From Candidatus Thorarchaeota archaeon MP11T_1 (GTDB lineage: Archaea > Asgardarchaeota > Thorarchaeia > Thorarchaeales > Thorarchaeaceae): DNA of 64,000 bases. The stretch is from contig PJET01000001.1 of the NCBI GenBank assembly GCA_002825515.1, forward strand, positions 59,793-123,792, read 5' to 3'. This document shows positions 16,726 through 24,887 of this stretch, piece by piece. The notes under the pieces were generated by a model. That model saw only the letters and a list, made by a program, of their open reading frames with translations, searched no databases and was not told the DNA's origin. The position numbers were made by a program, and so were the translations under genes. How positions within the stretch are numbered: the first letter of the stretch is position 1; every line of letters begins with the position of its first letter.

Positions 16726-17292
16726 TTAGTTACGAGTGTGCTCACTCATTATTTCTCGTTGAACTTGGACCACTTCCCCGCTTGTACTGCATTCTGCATA
16801 TGCATCAAGCCATTCACGGTTCAGCGTGATAAATGAAGGCCCCCATTTGAACACTGACAATACATCTTCTGCTTGGTCAGTAATTCCAAGTATGTATAGA
16901 GCGGCAGCAATCGCTTCAACAGTTGAGAGTTTAATGGGTTTGTATGTATTGATTGGGTTTGCGGCCAGAAGGTAGGGTAAGGATCTTTGCGAACCAGATT
17001 TTGCAGCCGTAAAAATGGTTTCAGCCTGCTTCCAAGAACAATCAAGCGCGACAAGCCCTGATTTCAATACACTTTCTTTATCAGCCACTGAAAATGCGAC
17101 CTCAGAAACGGGATTAAGAACTACAGAACCTCTTGGAATGTGCCGCAAGCTTCTAACAATTTTGACTTTCTTCATCCGACTTAATCGAGTTCCAGTACAT
17201 TTCTTTGGATCACACTGGTCTGCATGATAGACAATAATATCCGGAACTAAGGTCAATGATGTATTCACCAACATAATTTCTTCAAAGAGCAA
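16726..17292 (-). CDS. tsr3: rRNA aminocarboxypropyltransferase Tsr3 (DUF367)
   Basis: 188 residues. HADQCDPKKCTGTRLSRM, GLVALDCSWKQAETIF and RSLPYLLAANPINTYKPIKL are Tsr3 blocks, followed by STVEAIAAALYILG. The enzyme transfers the aminocarboxypropyl group from SAM in the last step of the hypermodified nucleotide of the small-subunit rRNA P-site loop; it is shared by archaea and eukaryotes. The start may be seven codons inside (M at 17274). It is divergent from the zinc-finger gene at 17338. Confidence 0.93.
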   Translation of the reverse strand: MLFEEIMLVNTSLTLVPDIIVYHADQCDPKKCTGTRLSRMKKVKIVRSLRHIPRGSVVLNPVSEVAFSVADKESVLKSGLVALDCSWKQAETIFTAAKSGSQRSLPYLLAANPINTYKPIKLSTVEAIAAALYILGITDQAEDVLSVFKWGPSFITLNREWLDAYAECSTSGEVVQVQREIMSEHTRN

Positions 17293-17337
17293 AGAATTTC
17301 TGTGTTGCCATATGCCATCTACAAGAGGAACTTCATC

Positions 17338-17607
17338 ATGCTCTACGACCCAGGTAATGCATGTGAAATATGTGGAAAAGAACAGGAGTCACTCCTGTCA
17401 TGCAAAATATGCAATGCCAATGTATGTGAATCATGCATAGTTGTTAGTGATGATATTTGTATCACATGTCGTGAGGCCCGATGTCAAATCTGCGAAGAAT
17501 TCCTATCATCAAGAGCATGTAACACGTGCGGTAAATTGGTCTGCGAAGACCACGGAGTCAAAATCAATGAGTCAACAGAATGTGACAGATGCCGGATGAG
17601 TGACTAA
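17338..17607 (+). CDS. Cysteine-rich zinc-finger protein
   Basis: 89 residues from the ATG at 17338 (AGAGGA upstream; an in-frame start at 17302 exists). At least twelve cysteines plus a histidine are spaced in CxxC pairs: ACEICGKE, SCKICNANVCESC, ICITCREARCQIC, ACNTCGKLVCEDHG, ECDRCRMSD. This resembles B-box/treble-clef tandem zinc fingers, which usually mediate protein contacts. The stop overlaps the tiaS ATG by one base, so it is co-translated with TiaS and may work with it; that link is inference. Confidence 0.7.
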   Translation: MLYDPGNACEICGKEQESLLSCKICNANVCESCIVVSDDICITCREARCQICEEFLSSRACNTCGKLVCEDHGVKINESTECDRCRMSD

Positions 17608-18941
17608 TGAGAAAGAAACTAATTCAGATTGGAATGGATGACATTGATAGTCCAAGTGGAGGATGTACTACTCACTTTGCCAGTATAATTGTAGAAAACC
17701 TCAATGATCTGAATGTAGAGTGGACTGATTATCCAAATCTCATTCGTCTAAACCCGGGAATACCTTATAGAACTAGAGGAAATGGTGCTGTAGCGCTTCG
17801 TTTTCTGACCGACACTGTAGATGTGGACTCTATTATTCCTATGATTCAAAAGCTCGTTCATAGCTATGTGGAAAAAGAATATCCGAATACAAATCCAGGA
17901 GTTGTTTTTCTTGAGGATGAAGTGCCCAAGCAAGTGAAACATATCTCAAAACTTGCACTGTGGCGCGTCGTTCCTACTGAATTGGTCCAACGAGCAATTG
18001 AAACATGCAGAATATCCCATTACGCGAGGGGTAACAGAAGAGGGCTCATTGGAGCTCTATCTGCAGTAGCTAATATGCTTCAAGAAGATCATACATACGA
18101 GTACATAGCCTATCGAGCCTTAAGTGACTGCAAAAACGAGCGAGGCGTTGATGTTGGTTCAGTTCTTGCAATGGATAAAGAGATGGGGAATCGCGTCTTC
18201 TCCAACGTGGATCCATCAACGAACAGGATATTGATCGAGCCTCATGGTCCAGATCCAGTTCTTTTTGGAGTCCGTGGGGAATCAGCAGAGTCTGTCATCG
18301 AAGCCGGTCAACAAGTCAAGAGCGAACAGAATATTGACAGATGGATGGTGTTCAGATCAAATCAAGGAACAGGTGAACACCTGAAACATAAAGTTGAGAT
18401 AAAGAATCTAAGACCATACATGGCGGCAATAGTAAAAGGCAGAGTAGAATGTGAACCTAGAATGATTGAAGGGGGTCATTGCATCTTCACCATTATTGAT
18501 GAGGGCGAGAAGATAGATTGTGCCGCCTATGAACCCTCCGGCGATTTTCGAGAAATGGTAATGAAATTGAAAGTGGGTGATCTAATTTATGTCCACGCGG
18601 GAGTACGTCCTGCGTCCAGAACACATGGACTAACTCTCAATTTGGAAGGTGTAGAGGTTGTTGAGCTTGCAGATATATCTGAGTTCTCAAATCCCATCTG
18701 TCCTCAATGCGGTAAAAGAATGAAAAGTGCAGGAACAGGGAAGGGGTTCAAGTGTGTAAAATGTGGCCATCGTGATAGAAAGGTTACTAGATTCAAAACG
18801 CCACTTAGGAGAGAGCTCCGCATTGGATTGTATCTACCACCTTTGAGAGCTCAGAGGCATCTAACAAGACCTCTAACACGAGCTAGTAAAACAAATTATG
18901 CCATACCGGATAATCTAGTTTCTAAATGGTACCATCTCTGA
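17607..18941 (+). CDS. tiaS: tRNA(Ile2) 2-agmatinylcytidine synthetase TiaS
   Basis: 444 residues, specific to archaea. IGMDDIDSPSGGCTTHFA and RLNPGIPYRTRGNGAVALRF are the N-terminal signature; RGNRRGLIGALSAVANML and an OB-fold (YMAAIVKGRVECEPRMIEGG) follow, and the C-terminus carries a zinc ribbon (CPQCGKRM ... CVKCGHRD). TiaS adds agmatine to C34 of tRNA-Ile(CAU) so that it reads AUA. Coupled to the zinc-finger gene upstream; convergent with uS11. Confidence 0.95.
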   Translation: MRKKLIQIGMDDIDSPSGGCTTHFASIIVENLNDLNVEWTDYPNLIRLNPGIPYRTRGNGAVALRFLTDTVDVDSIIPMIQKLVHSYVEKEYPNTNPGVVFLEDEVPKQVKHISKLALWRVVPTELVQRAIETCRISHYARGNRRGLIGALSAVANMLQEDHTYEYIAYRALSDCKNERGVDVGSVLAMDKEMGNRVFSNVDPSTNRILIEPHGPDPVLFGVRGESAESVIEAGQQVKSEQNIDRWMVFRSNQGTGEHLKHKVEIKNLRPYMAAIVKGRVECEPRMIEGGHCIFTIIDEGEKIDCAAYEPSGDFREMVMKLKVGDLIYVHAGVRPASRTHGLTLNLEGVEVVELADISEFSNPICPQCGKRMKSAGTGKGFKCVKCGHRDRKVTRFKTPLRRELRIGLYLPPLRAQRHLTRPLTRASKTNYAIPDNLVSKWYHL

Positions 18942-18970
18942 AAGGAGAATATTGATTATGATTTAACTGA

Positions 18971-19369
18971 CTACACTCTGCGGCCTCGACGACCACCGGG
19001 CTTTCTTGTGCCATCATGAGGCATTGGTGTCACCTCATCAATGATTCCAATTCGTAGTCCAGCTCTGCTTAGTGCACGTATTGCAGCCTGTGCTCCTGGG
19101 CCAGGAGTCTTAGGACCATGTCCACCAGGAGCTCGTACTCTAATATGGATACCATAAATGCCCTTGTCCTTGGCCTCACGTGCTGCTTGGAAAGCAGCCT
19201 GCATTGCCGCATGAGGAGATGACTCATTCCTATCAGCTTTGACCATCATACCACCAGAATATCTAGCAAGCGTTTCAGCACCTGTAATATCCGTAATCAT
19301 AATGATAGTGTCGTTGTATGATGCATATATGTGAGCGACACCCCACTTATCACGATCATCCTTACTCAT
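18971..19369 (-). CDS. rps11: Small ribosomal subunit protein uS11
   Basis: About 132 residues from M at 19369 (a start at 19378 adds three). [20 protein letters not shown] and [20 protein letters not shown] are uS11 signatures; the C-terminal [20 protein letters not shown] with [10 protein letters not shown] is invariant in archaea. It forms the platform of the 30S. The start overlaps the end of uS4. The block uS13-uS4-uS11 is on the minus strand, inverted relative to the main ribosomal cluster, and rpoD does not follow. Confidence 0.95.
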   Translation of the reverse strand: MSKDDRDKWGVAHIYASYNDTIIMITDITGAETLARYSGGMMVKADRNESSPHAAMQAAFQAAREAKDKGIYGIHIRVRAPGGHGPKTPGPGAQAAIRALSRAGLRIGIIDEVTPMPHDGTRKPGGRRGRRV

Positions 19370-20009
19370 CAATCTCATCTCCTTCTAAGTCAATGTCTTC
19401 ATTGGTCACGGGTTCTTTTTCTTCATGTCTTCCAGGACGTTCAAACTCTTCAGATTCTTCAACGCGCGCAGCAGAGGCACGTATGGCAGCATCTGATGCA
19501 GCTATCCTTGCAGGATGGGAAGCATCATTTAGCGAAGATTTGGAGGAATATTGAATTCTGTCTTCTTCAGCCACAGTGACAATTCGTTGAGGTGTATCTA
19601 CTCTTGCTGTATCTAGTGCTATATGACCATGAGTCACAAGTTGTCGTGCATGATGCATTGAACTCGCAAGTCCTTTTCTAAAAACAACAGTTTGCAACCG
19701 TCTCTCGAGTAGATTCTCCATAGTGAGGTCAAGCACGTGGTCAAGAGTTGGTTCAGTAGTGAGAATTCCAAGACGGGCGAGTTTGTCGACTAGCTCACGT
19801 TCTTGTTGCTGCCTTTCAGACACTGGTAAAGCCAACAAATTACGAGCTTGTCTACGATAGTTTGATAGTTCTGTTCTATGCTTCCATAGCTCTTTCTTGT
19901 TCCTCAGCCCATAGATACCAACCATCTCTAGCTCTTGTTCAAAACGATCAGTGTCAAATGGTTTCTTGGGAGCTACGTACTTCTTTTTCTGCTTGCGCGG
20001 ATCACCCAT
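19362..20009 (-). CDS. rps4: Small ribosomal subunit protein uS4
   Basis: About 215 residues. [20 protein letters not shown] and [20 protein letters not shown] are archaeal uS4; the S4 RNA-binding domain follows ([40 protein letters not shown]). The C-terminus beyond the family core is acidic ([20 protein letters not shown]). Two Met codons at the start (20012, 20009). Overlaps uS11 at its end; uS13 lies about 15 bases upstream. Confidence 0.95.
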   Translation of the reverse strand: MGDPRKQKKKYVAPKKPFDTDRFEQELEMVGIYGLRNKKELWKHRTELSNYRRQARNLLALPVSERQQQERELVDKLARLGILTTEPTLDHVLDLTMENLLERRLQTVVFRKGLASSMHHARQLVTHGHIALDTARVDTPQRIVTVAEEDRIQYSSKSSLNDASHPARIAASDAAIRASAARVEESEEFERPGRHEEKEPVTNEDIDLEGDEIDE

Positions 20010-20024
20010 CATTCATTCCCTCGA

Positions 20025-20474
20025 CTATATTTTCTTTCTGGAAACTCCTACAGCCATTCCACCGCGCCCAGTTGTCCTTGTATGCTGACCTCGTACTCTT
20101 AAGCCAAGTGAGTGTCTCACACCTCTCCAAGACTTTATTCTACGGAGTCTATCTATATCATTTCTATGAGCAAAATCAAGATCAGAACCAGTCAAGTGTA
20201 GCATCCTTCCGCTCATTCTATCTCGGGGTCGATTAAGGTACCAGTCAGGAAAATCAGAGGCTATTGGATCCTTGATTATTTTCTCAATTCTCTTTATATC
20301 AGCATCCGTAAGGAAGCCAAGTCGTCTTGAAGGATCCATTCCCAACTTTTGGATTATTGAACGGGATAACCTAAGGCCAACTCCTTTGACGCGAGTAAGG
20401 CCTTGTAGCAAGTTCTCTTGCCCATCAATGTCGCTTCCCGACAATCTAATAATATGTCTATAATCTTCGGACAT
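20025..20474 (-). CDS. rps13: Small ribosomal subunit protein uS13
   Basis: 149 residues from the ATG at 20474. IIRLSGSDIDGQENLLQGLT, VKGVGLRLSRSIIQKLGMD and LGLRVRGQHTRTTGRGGMAV are uS13 signatures. The open frame continues 24 codons upstream, but a TATA box at 20526-20534 predicts transcription starting near 20500 and a GAGG site sits about ten bases before 20474, so that start is preferred. uS13 contacts the A- and P-site tRNAs and the 50S head bridge. First gene of the inverted uS13-uS4-uS11 unit. Confidence 0.94.
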   Translation of the reverse strand: MSEDYRHIIRLSGSDIDGQENLLQGLTRVKGVGLRLSRSIIQKLGMDPSRRLGFLTDADIKRIEKIIKDPIASDFPDWYLNRPRDRMSGRMLHLTGSDLDFAHRNDIDRLRRIKSWRGVRHSLGLRVRGQHTRTTGRGGMAVGVSRKKI

Positions 20475-20525
20475 GGTATAAAACCTCATCTGACTGGTCT
20501 GAGGCGTGTTCGCGTCTTGGAGATG

Positions 20526-20534
20526 CCTTATAAC
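20526..20534 (-). promoter_or_regulatory. TATA box of the uS13-uS4-uS11 operon
   Basis: On the minus strand GTTATAAGG. Start site expected about 25 bases downstream near 20502, giving a leader of about 28 bases with GAGG before the uS13 ATG. Confidence 0.55.
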
Positions 20535-20618
20535 ACTTACCATCAAGCCGCGGTTTTTGTTCGTGAACCTTTAGGTTGGTGGTGTTCAAATGTTGATGGA
20601 CTGGAATAGTTGTTAGAG

Positions 20619-21020
20619 ATGAATAAATTGGATAGGAATTGTTCAACATTTCGGGAACCAAATATCACTCCATCGATTCTTACTGGTATCCCAGATTGCT
20701 TGCATAATATGATTCGAGAGAACATAGAGAGATCTGCAGAAAAAAGACCATCTATTCTAGTTTCAAGTAATACCCTAGCAAATCGATTTATCTTGGAACG
20801 GTGGGGAATCCGATCATCACAACGCAGGCGCTACAAGAATCTCTATAGCAAGATTCGACAGCATTGCCGTGCAATATTCCGAAACTATCTCGCACGTGGA
20901 AAGCTGGCTTTGAAAGATCAGCAGGATGAGAAAGTTGTCGGCGTTTTCAAGTTCGATGAGGTTCGGGGAAACCTGATTCTTGGATTTGTACTGTCTTATG
21001 GATACTTAGATTTGAGATAG
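20619..21020 (+). CDS. Hypothetical basic protein
   Basis: 133 residues from ATG 20619 (a TTG nine bases earlier is possible). The middle is strongly basic and helical (ERWGIRSSQRRRYKNLYSKI, RQHCRAIFRNYLARGK) and the end has short strands (VVGVFKFDEVRGNLILGFVL). No domain recognised; the charge suggests nucleic-acid binding but nothing proves it. It is divergent from the uS13 operon and could share its promoter region. Confidence 0.5.
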   Translation: MNKLDRNCSTFREPNITPSILTGIPDCLHNMIRENIERSAEKRPSILVSSNTLANRFILERWGIRSSQRRRYKNLYSKIRQHCRAIFRNYLARGKLALKDQQDEKVVGVFKFDEVRGNLILGFVLSYGYLDLR

Positions 21021-21116
21021 GGTTCTGATGATATGTGAATTTACTTCATTCTTTTAGCAGCTGTTTCATATTCTAAATTTTAAAGCGCAAATCCGATTAT
21101 TGAGTCAACAACAAGA

Positions 21117-21302
21117 TTAACCCGATTGGATGTTCGCACTTCTATAAAGACCGACAAGATTCAGCACAATTGACACTCCAGTCAAAGCGCCCACTATAAA
21201 ATCTACAACTGATCCTTGACCAATAAATCGGTCAATCAGAAGAGCTGCAGCAAGGCAAATACCTCCAAGGGGAATTAAATATCCAGTTTTTTTAGCCACC
21301 AA
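21117..21302 (-). CDS. Small two-helix membrane protein
   Basis: 61 residues: MVAKKTGYLIPLGG, then two hydrophobic segments (ICLAAALLIDRFIG and VVDFIVGALTGVSIVLNLVG) and a short tail YRSANIQSG. No recognised family. A second protein of exactly the same length and layout, also starting MVA, is encoded at 49471-49656; the two may be distant paralogues, although sequence identity is low. Confidence 0.5.
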   Translation of the reverse strand: MVAKKTGYLIPLGGICLAAALLIDRFIGQGSVVDFIVGALTGVSIVLNLVGLYRSANIQSG

Positions 21303-21368
21303 TCATAATCACCGGAAGTTTATACTCATGTCACATTAAAGGCAATTAGTTCAGAGCAAGAATTTTAG

Positions 21369-21487
21369 TGGCGCCTGGGATGAGATTTGAACTCATGCCT
21401 CCCAAAGGGAGAGCAGCTAACCGTTCGATGGATGGTCAAATAACCGCCGTCTCCAGGCTGCCGCCGTCGCCGCTTGGCTACCCAGGC
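21369..21487 (-). tRNA. tRNA-Ser(GGA) with intron; CCA encoded
   Basis: Minus-strand class II tRNA. Acceptor GCCTGGG (21487-21481) pairs with CCCAGGC (21379-21373), followed by discriminator G and an encoded CCA (21371-21369). D stem GCC/GGC; anticodon stem GCAGC/GCTGC; loop C-T-GGA-G-A, anticodon GGA (Ser UCC). Between positions 37 and 38 is a 32-nt intron (21450-21419). Long variable arm CTCCC-TTT-GGGAG; T arm ATGAG-TTCAAAT-CTCAT. Intron position after 37 is canonical for the archaeal splicing endonuclease. A TATA-like box lies about 30 bases upstream. Confidence 0.93.
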
Positions 21488-21512
21488 TTCATTTGGTCTT
21501 GAGATTTAGTTT

Positions 21513-21523
21513 AGATTTAAGGG
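21513..21523 (-). promoter_or_regulatory. TATA box of tRNA-Ser
   Basis: Minus strand CCCTTAAATCT, 26-36 bases before the mature 5' end of the tRNA, the expected spacing. Confidence 0.5.
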
Positions 21524-21558
21524 TGACGATGTCGAGTCTGATTGTAGGGATTCTTAAC

Positions 21559-22599
21559 CTAGATTGGAAATATTGAGAAGGACATTTCCCCAACATAATT
21601 GATACTCATCATTTCTTTAACACGATCAGCTTCATGTGTATGTCCTAGCACCCATGCGAGCTTCACAAGTGCCGCCTCAGAGGTCATATCATATGCACTC
21701 ATAGCTCCAACATCCATCGCTGCTCGACCAACTTCATAGATGGACAAGTCTGCTTGCCCGAAAGCGCATTGTGAGCTTACAACTACAAAGCACCCTTGAT
21801 CAATTGCCTGGAGAATCCCACCCGTCAGTGCATTTTCATCAGTTGGAACATTTCCAGAACCAAAACCTTCAATGATTATTCCATGATAGCCCATGTCTAC
21901 AATTCTAGCTAGAGTCTGTGGAGGAAGTCCGGGAAAAACCTTCAGAAGGAAGACGCGATCATCCAGACGATTGTCGAATCTGGGTACAAGACTATGATCA
22001 CGCTTTTTCCTATTATCATAGAGAATGATATCACGAGCCAAAATACCAATAGATGAAGGATCCATTGAGTCAAATGCATCATAGGAGTTCACTCGTACCT
22101 TCTTAGCTCGCGTGGCACGATGAATTTCTCCATTGAACACAATGCAGGTCTCACCCAAATCACCAAAAGACGCGACTCGAATTGCATCAAGAAGGTTTCT
22201 GGGTCCATCGCTCCAAGGGATGGATGCAGGAATCTGGGCACCGGTAAACACAATCGGTCTGCCAAAGTCTTGGACCATAAAACTAACAGCAGCTGCTGAG
22301 TAAGTCATTGTATCAGTTCCATGCGAAACAACAATGCCATGAAGGTCAGGTATCTCTTCATTAATTTCGTTTATAGCACTAGAAAGTTCCTGCCAATGGT
22401 GAGGCTGCGCATTTGCAGAGTCTAATTGGAAGAGCTCTTTTTTGATGACTTCGATATTGCTCATTCCTTTCGGAAGTCTTTCAAGTAGCTCTTCAACTGA
22501 TAGACCTGGCCGAAGTGCTTGAGTGCTTGGGTCGTAGATGCTTGATATGGTCCCACCTGTTGTGATAAGGCAAATCTTGATGTTTTCTTCTGAAACCAT
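21559..22599 (-). CDS. ansA: L-asparaginase, type I
   Basis: 346 residues. ITTGGTISS near residue 12 supplies the first catalytic Thr, and VVSHGTDTMTYSAAAVSFM supplies the second catalytic Thr-Asp pair with a Lys farther on. RPIVFTGAQIPASIPWSDGP and GIIIEGFGSGNVP also fit the family. It hydrolyses L-asparagine to aspartate and ammonia. It could instead be related to GatD of the tRNA amidotransferase, but GatD carries an extra N-terminal domain and is about 90 residues longer, and no gatE is near. Divergent from the reductase gene at 22670. Confidence 0.85.
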   Translation of the reverse strand: MVSEENIKICLITTGGTISSIYDPSTQALRPGLSVEELLERLPKGMSNIEVIKKELFQLDSANAQPHHWQELSSAINEINEEIPDLHGIVVSHGTDTMTYSAAAVSFMVQDFGRPIVFTGAQIPASIPWSDGPRNLLDAIRVASFGDLGETCIVFNGEIHRATRAKKVRVNSYDAFDSMDPSSIGILARDIILYDNRKKRDHSLVPRFDNRLDDRVFLLKVFPGLPPQTLARIVDMGYHGIIIEGFGSGNVPTDENALTGGILQAIDQGCFVVVSSQCAFGQADLSIYEVGRAAMDVGAMSAYDMTSEAALVKLAWVLGHTHEADRVKEMMSINYVGEMSFSIFPI

Positions 22600-22669
22600 T
22601 GTGTTGTACCCACACCAGTGTCGTGAAAGGAGATTTATCCATGTTGTGATAATGTGTTTGAAAGGGTGA

Positions 22670-23884
22670 TTGAAATTGTATGACCTGACTGTGATTGGTG
22701 GAGGTCCAGCAGGTGCAACATGCGCACGACAAGCAGCTGAAGCAGGATTAGATGTGGTGTTACTCGAGAAAGCACATCACCCTAGAGAGAAACCATGTGG
22801 AGGGGCTCTCGGGCCACAAACAGTTCGAAACCTAGACTTTGATATTTCAAATGTGATTGAATTTACATTTCATGCTGCTCTGGTATTTACACCATCTATG
22901 AGAAAGGTCATGCTGACGAGTGATGGGCTCACAGGACATTTGGTGACTCGTAGTAAGTTTGACCACCTTCTCCTTCAGAAAGCAGCAGAAGCTGGCGCTG
23001 AAGTAGTCCAAGGTACAGAGGTTGTTGGACTAGAACAAACGCGTTCTGGAATTAGAGCATTATCAGTCGGAGACTCATACAAATCGCATTTTCTTGTGGG
23101 AGCAGATGGAGTAAATGGTATTATCGCGAAAGAGCTTGGGATTCGTTCAAAATGGGCTCCTGATCAAATAGCGCTTTGCATTTCTGCGGATGTTCCAATG
23201 AGTCAAAGCGATTTGAAATCAGCAACGATTACACATGAGTCTAATGGATCACCAGTAATTGAGCTGTATTTCAATCTGCTATCTTGGGGCTATGGATGGT
23301 GCTTTCCCAAGAAAGATGGGTTCAGCATTGGAATTGGTTGTCGTATGGACAAACAAGAGAATCTTCAACAAAGTTGGGAGAGATTAATAGCAACAATCGA
23401 AAGTGAAAGAGGAATAGATATTGATACCTCAAATAGAGTGTCGTACAGAGTTCCATTCGGAGGAAATTCAATTCGTTGTATCGCAAGAAGGAGTATGTTA
23501 ATTGGAGACGCGGCGGGCTTAGTGTCTCCACTAACTGGAGAAGGAATATCCTATGCAATCCAGTCAGGAAAACTTGCCGCAAAAGTAGCTTCTGAAGCAG
23601 TCGAGATGAAATCACCGTTTCATGTTGCTAAGTATGATGACCAACTGAATAAGACAATTGGACAAGAGCTCGTAGACACTAGGTGGATATCTGGGATTTT
23701 ACACAAATCGAAAAAACACACGGATTTATTTTTTGAGATCGTTGATGAGGACCCTTTGATGATGAAGTATGTGACAAATATAGTATCACGTATCAGTACA
23801 TTGTCAGACTTAAGAGTCCAGATTGTAAAACGAATGCTCTCAAAACATCCTCTAAAATCCATTAGACTGGGACTGAAAGGTTAG
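22670..23884 (+). CDS. Geranylgeranyl reductase family FAD-dependent oxidoreductase
   Basis: 404 residues. The dinucleotide motif GGGPAGATCARQAAEAG is at residues 10-26; REKPCGGALG carries the family PCGG block; LIGDAAGLVSPLTGEGI is the second FAD motif. Family members saturate the geranylgeranyl chains of archaeal ether lipids or act on chlorophyll/quinone side chains; here lipid chain reduction is the simplest guess. Starts at TTG with GGGTGA upstream. Stands alone between asparaginase and RNase Z. Confidence 0.85.
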   Translation: MKLYDLTVIGGGPAGATCARQAAEAGLDVVLLEKAHHPREKPCGGALGPQTVRNLDFDISNVIEFTFHAALVFTPSMRKVMLTSDGLTGHLVTRSKFDHLLLQKAAEAGAEVVQGTEVVGLEQTRSGIRALSVGDSYKSHFLVGADGVNGIIAKELGIRSKWAPDQIALCISADVPMSQSDLKSATITHESNGSPVIELYFNLLSWGYGWCFPKKDGFSIGIGCRMDKQENLQQSWERLIATIESERGIDIDTSNRVSYRVPFGGNSIRCIARRSMLIGDAAGLVSPLTGEGISYAIQSGKLAAKVASEAVEMKSPFHVAKYDDQLNKTIGQELVDTRWISGILHKSKKHTDLFFEIVDEDPLMMKYVTNIVSRISTLSDLRVQIVKRMLSKHPLKSIRLGLKG

Positions 23885-23885
23885 C

Positions 23886-24830
23886 TCAATTATCAGGTGG
23901 ATTCATGACCACTGCTGAGCCATCCTTGTGTAGATTTATCCGCATATTGTCACGTGCTAGGACTGAGTTTGAAAAGACTGAAATTGCTTCTCCAATGATA
24001 TCTACGCCATCATAATATCTGGGACTATAGTGTGTCAACACCAGTAATTTCACATCTGATTCTTTTGCAAGACTGGCAGCTTCAGCCGCAGTCGAATGGC
24101 CTCTCTCTTCAGCAAGATTTGCATGTTCTGATGTATACATAGCTTCACATATCAGAATATCAGCTCCATTTGCAGCTTGCTTCAGTTCATCACATGGTCT
24201 TGTGTCTCCAGAGTAGACAATCTTCAGAGGCTTTGGACTGGGCTCGGTCACGTCCTTTGAAGAAATTCTTCGTCCGTCATCAAGGTCTACTGATTCACCA
24301 GAAGCCAGCGCTTTCCATAGAGGTCCTTGAGGGACACCACGCTCTTCTGCTTTAGATGGAAGAAATTTCCCAGTGGTCCGAGCCCATTTAATTTCGTATC
24401 CAAGTGCATAACCACGATGGTCGACCTCAAAAGCTCGAACTGAAAGATCCTGTATTCGAAAAATCTCACCAGGACCGATTGCATGAACAGCCGCTTCAAA
24501 AGTAGTTCCGAGATTGATCGTAGACTGACTTACCTTGACGTATTCAATAAGCTCTTGTGGTCCGTAAATATTCAATGATTCTATCCTACCGAGCAGGGAG
24601 AATCTCAATAAAAGACCTGGCAGACCGAGTACATGATCAGCATGAACATGAGTCACAAAAATAGCCATCTTTTTGTTGAGCCCTAGCTGCGCCTTCTCGT
24701 ATTGTCTTTGGACATCTTCACCTGCATCGAAAAGAAGCACCCACCCTTCGTAACGAATTGCTATAGCTGGATGGTTTCTTTTTTCAGTTGGGATTGACCC
24801 ACCAGAACCTAGGAAGACTATCTCAATCAT
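23886..24830 (-). CDS. rnz: Ribonuclease Z (tRNA 3' endonuclease)
   Basis: 314 residues from the ATG at 24830 (the open frame extends 19 codons further). The metallo-beta-lactamase motif HVHADH is at 61-66; IVFLGSGGSIP and LLFDAGEDVQRQY, then IVYSGDTRPCDEL, ICEAMYTSEHANLA and VLTHYSPRYY are RNase Z blocks. It removes 3' trailers from pre-tRNA. Many tRNAs here would still need it even if CCA is encoded. Follows the double-HTH gene in the same direction, 57 bases apart. Confidence 0.93.
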   Translation of the reverse strand: MIEIVFLGSGGSIPTEKRNHPAIAIRYEGWVLLFDAGEDVQRQYEKAQLGLNKKMAIFVTHVHADHVLGLPGLLLRFSLLGRIESLNIYGPQELIEYVKVSQSTINLGTTFEAAVHAIGPGEIFRIQDLSVRAFEVDHRGYALGYEIKWARTTGKFLPSKAEERGVPQGPLWKALASGESVDLDDGRRISSKDVTEPSPKPLKIVYSGDTRPCDELKQAANGADILICEAMYTSEHANLAEERGHSTAAEAASLAKESDVKLLVLTHYSPRYYDGVDIIGEAISVFSNSVLARDNMRINLHKDGSAVVMNPPDN

Positions 24831-24887
24831 ATGTCGCTCGATAAAAAGACAGACACCGTACAAGATTAGGGTTGTGTCAATAGACAC

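Noticed and set aside
20475..20546. 24-codon N-terminal extension of uS13
   Set aside because: The extension overlaps the TATA box and predicted start site; the family N-terminus begins at 20474.
21559..22599. GatD (tRNA amidotransferase) instead of asparaginase
   Set aside because: Too short, no GatD N-terminal domain and no gatE nearby.
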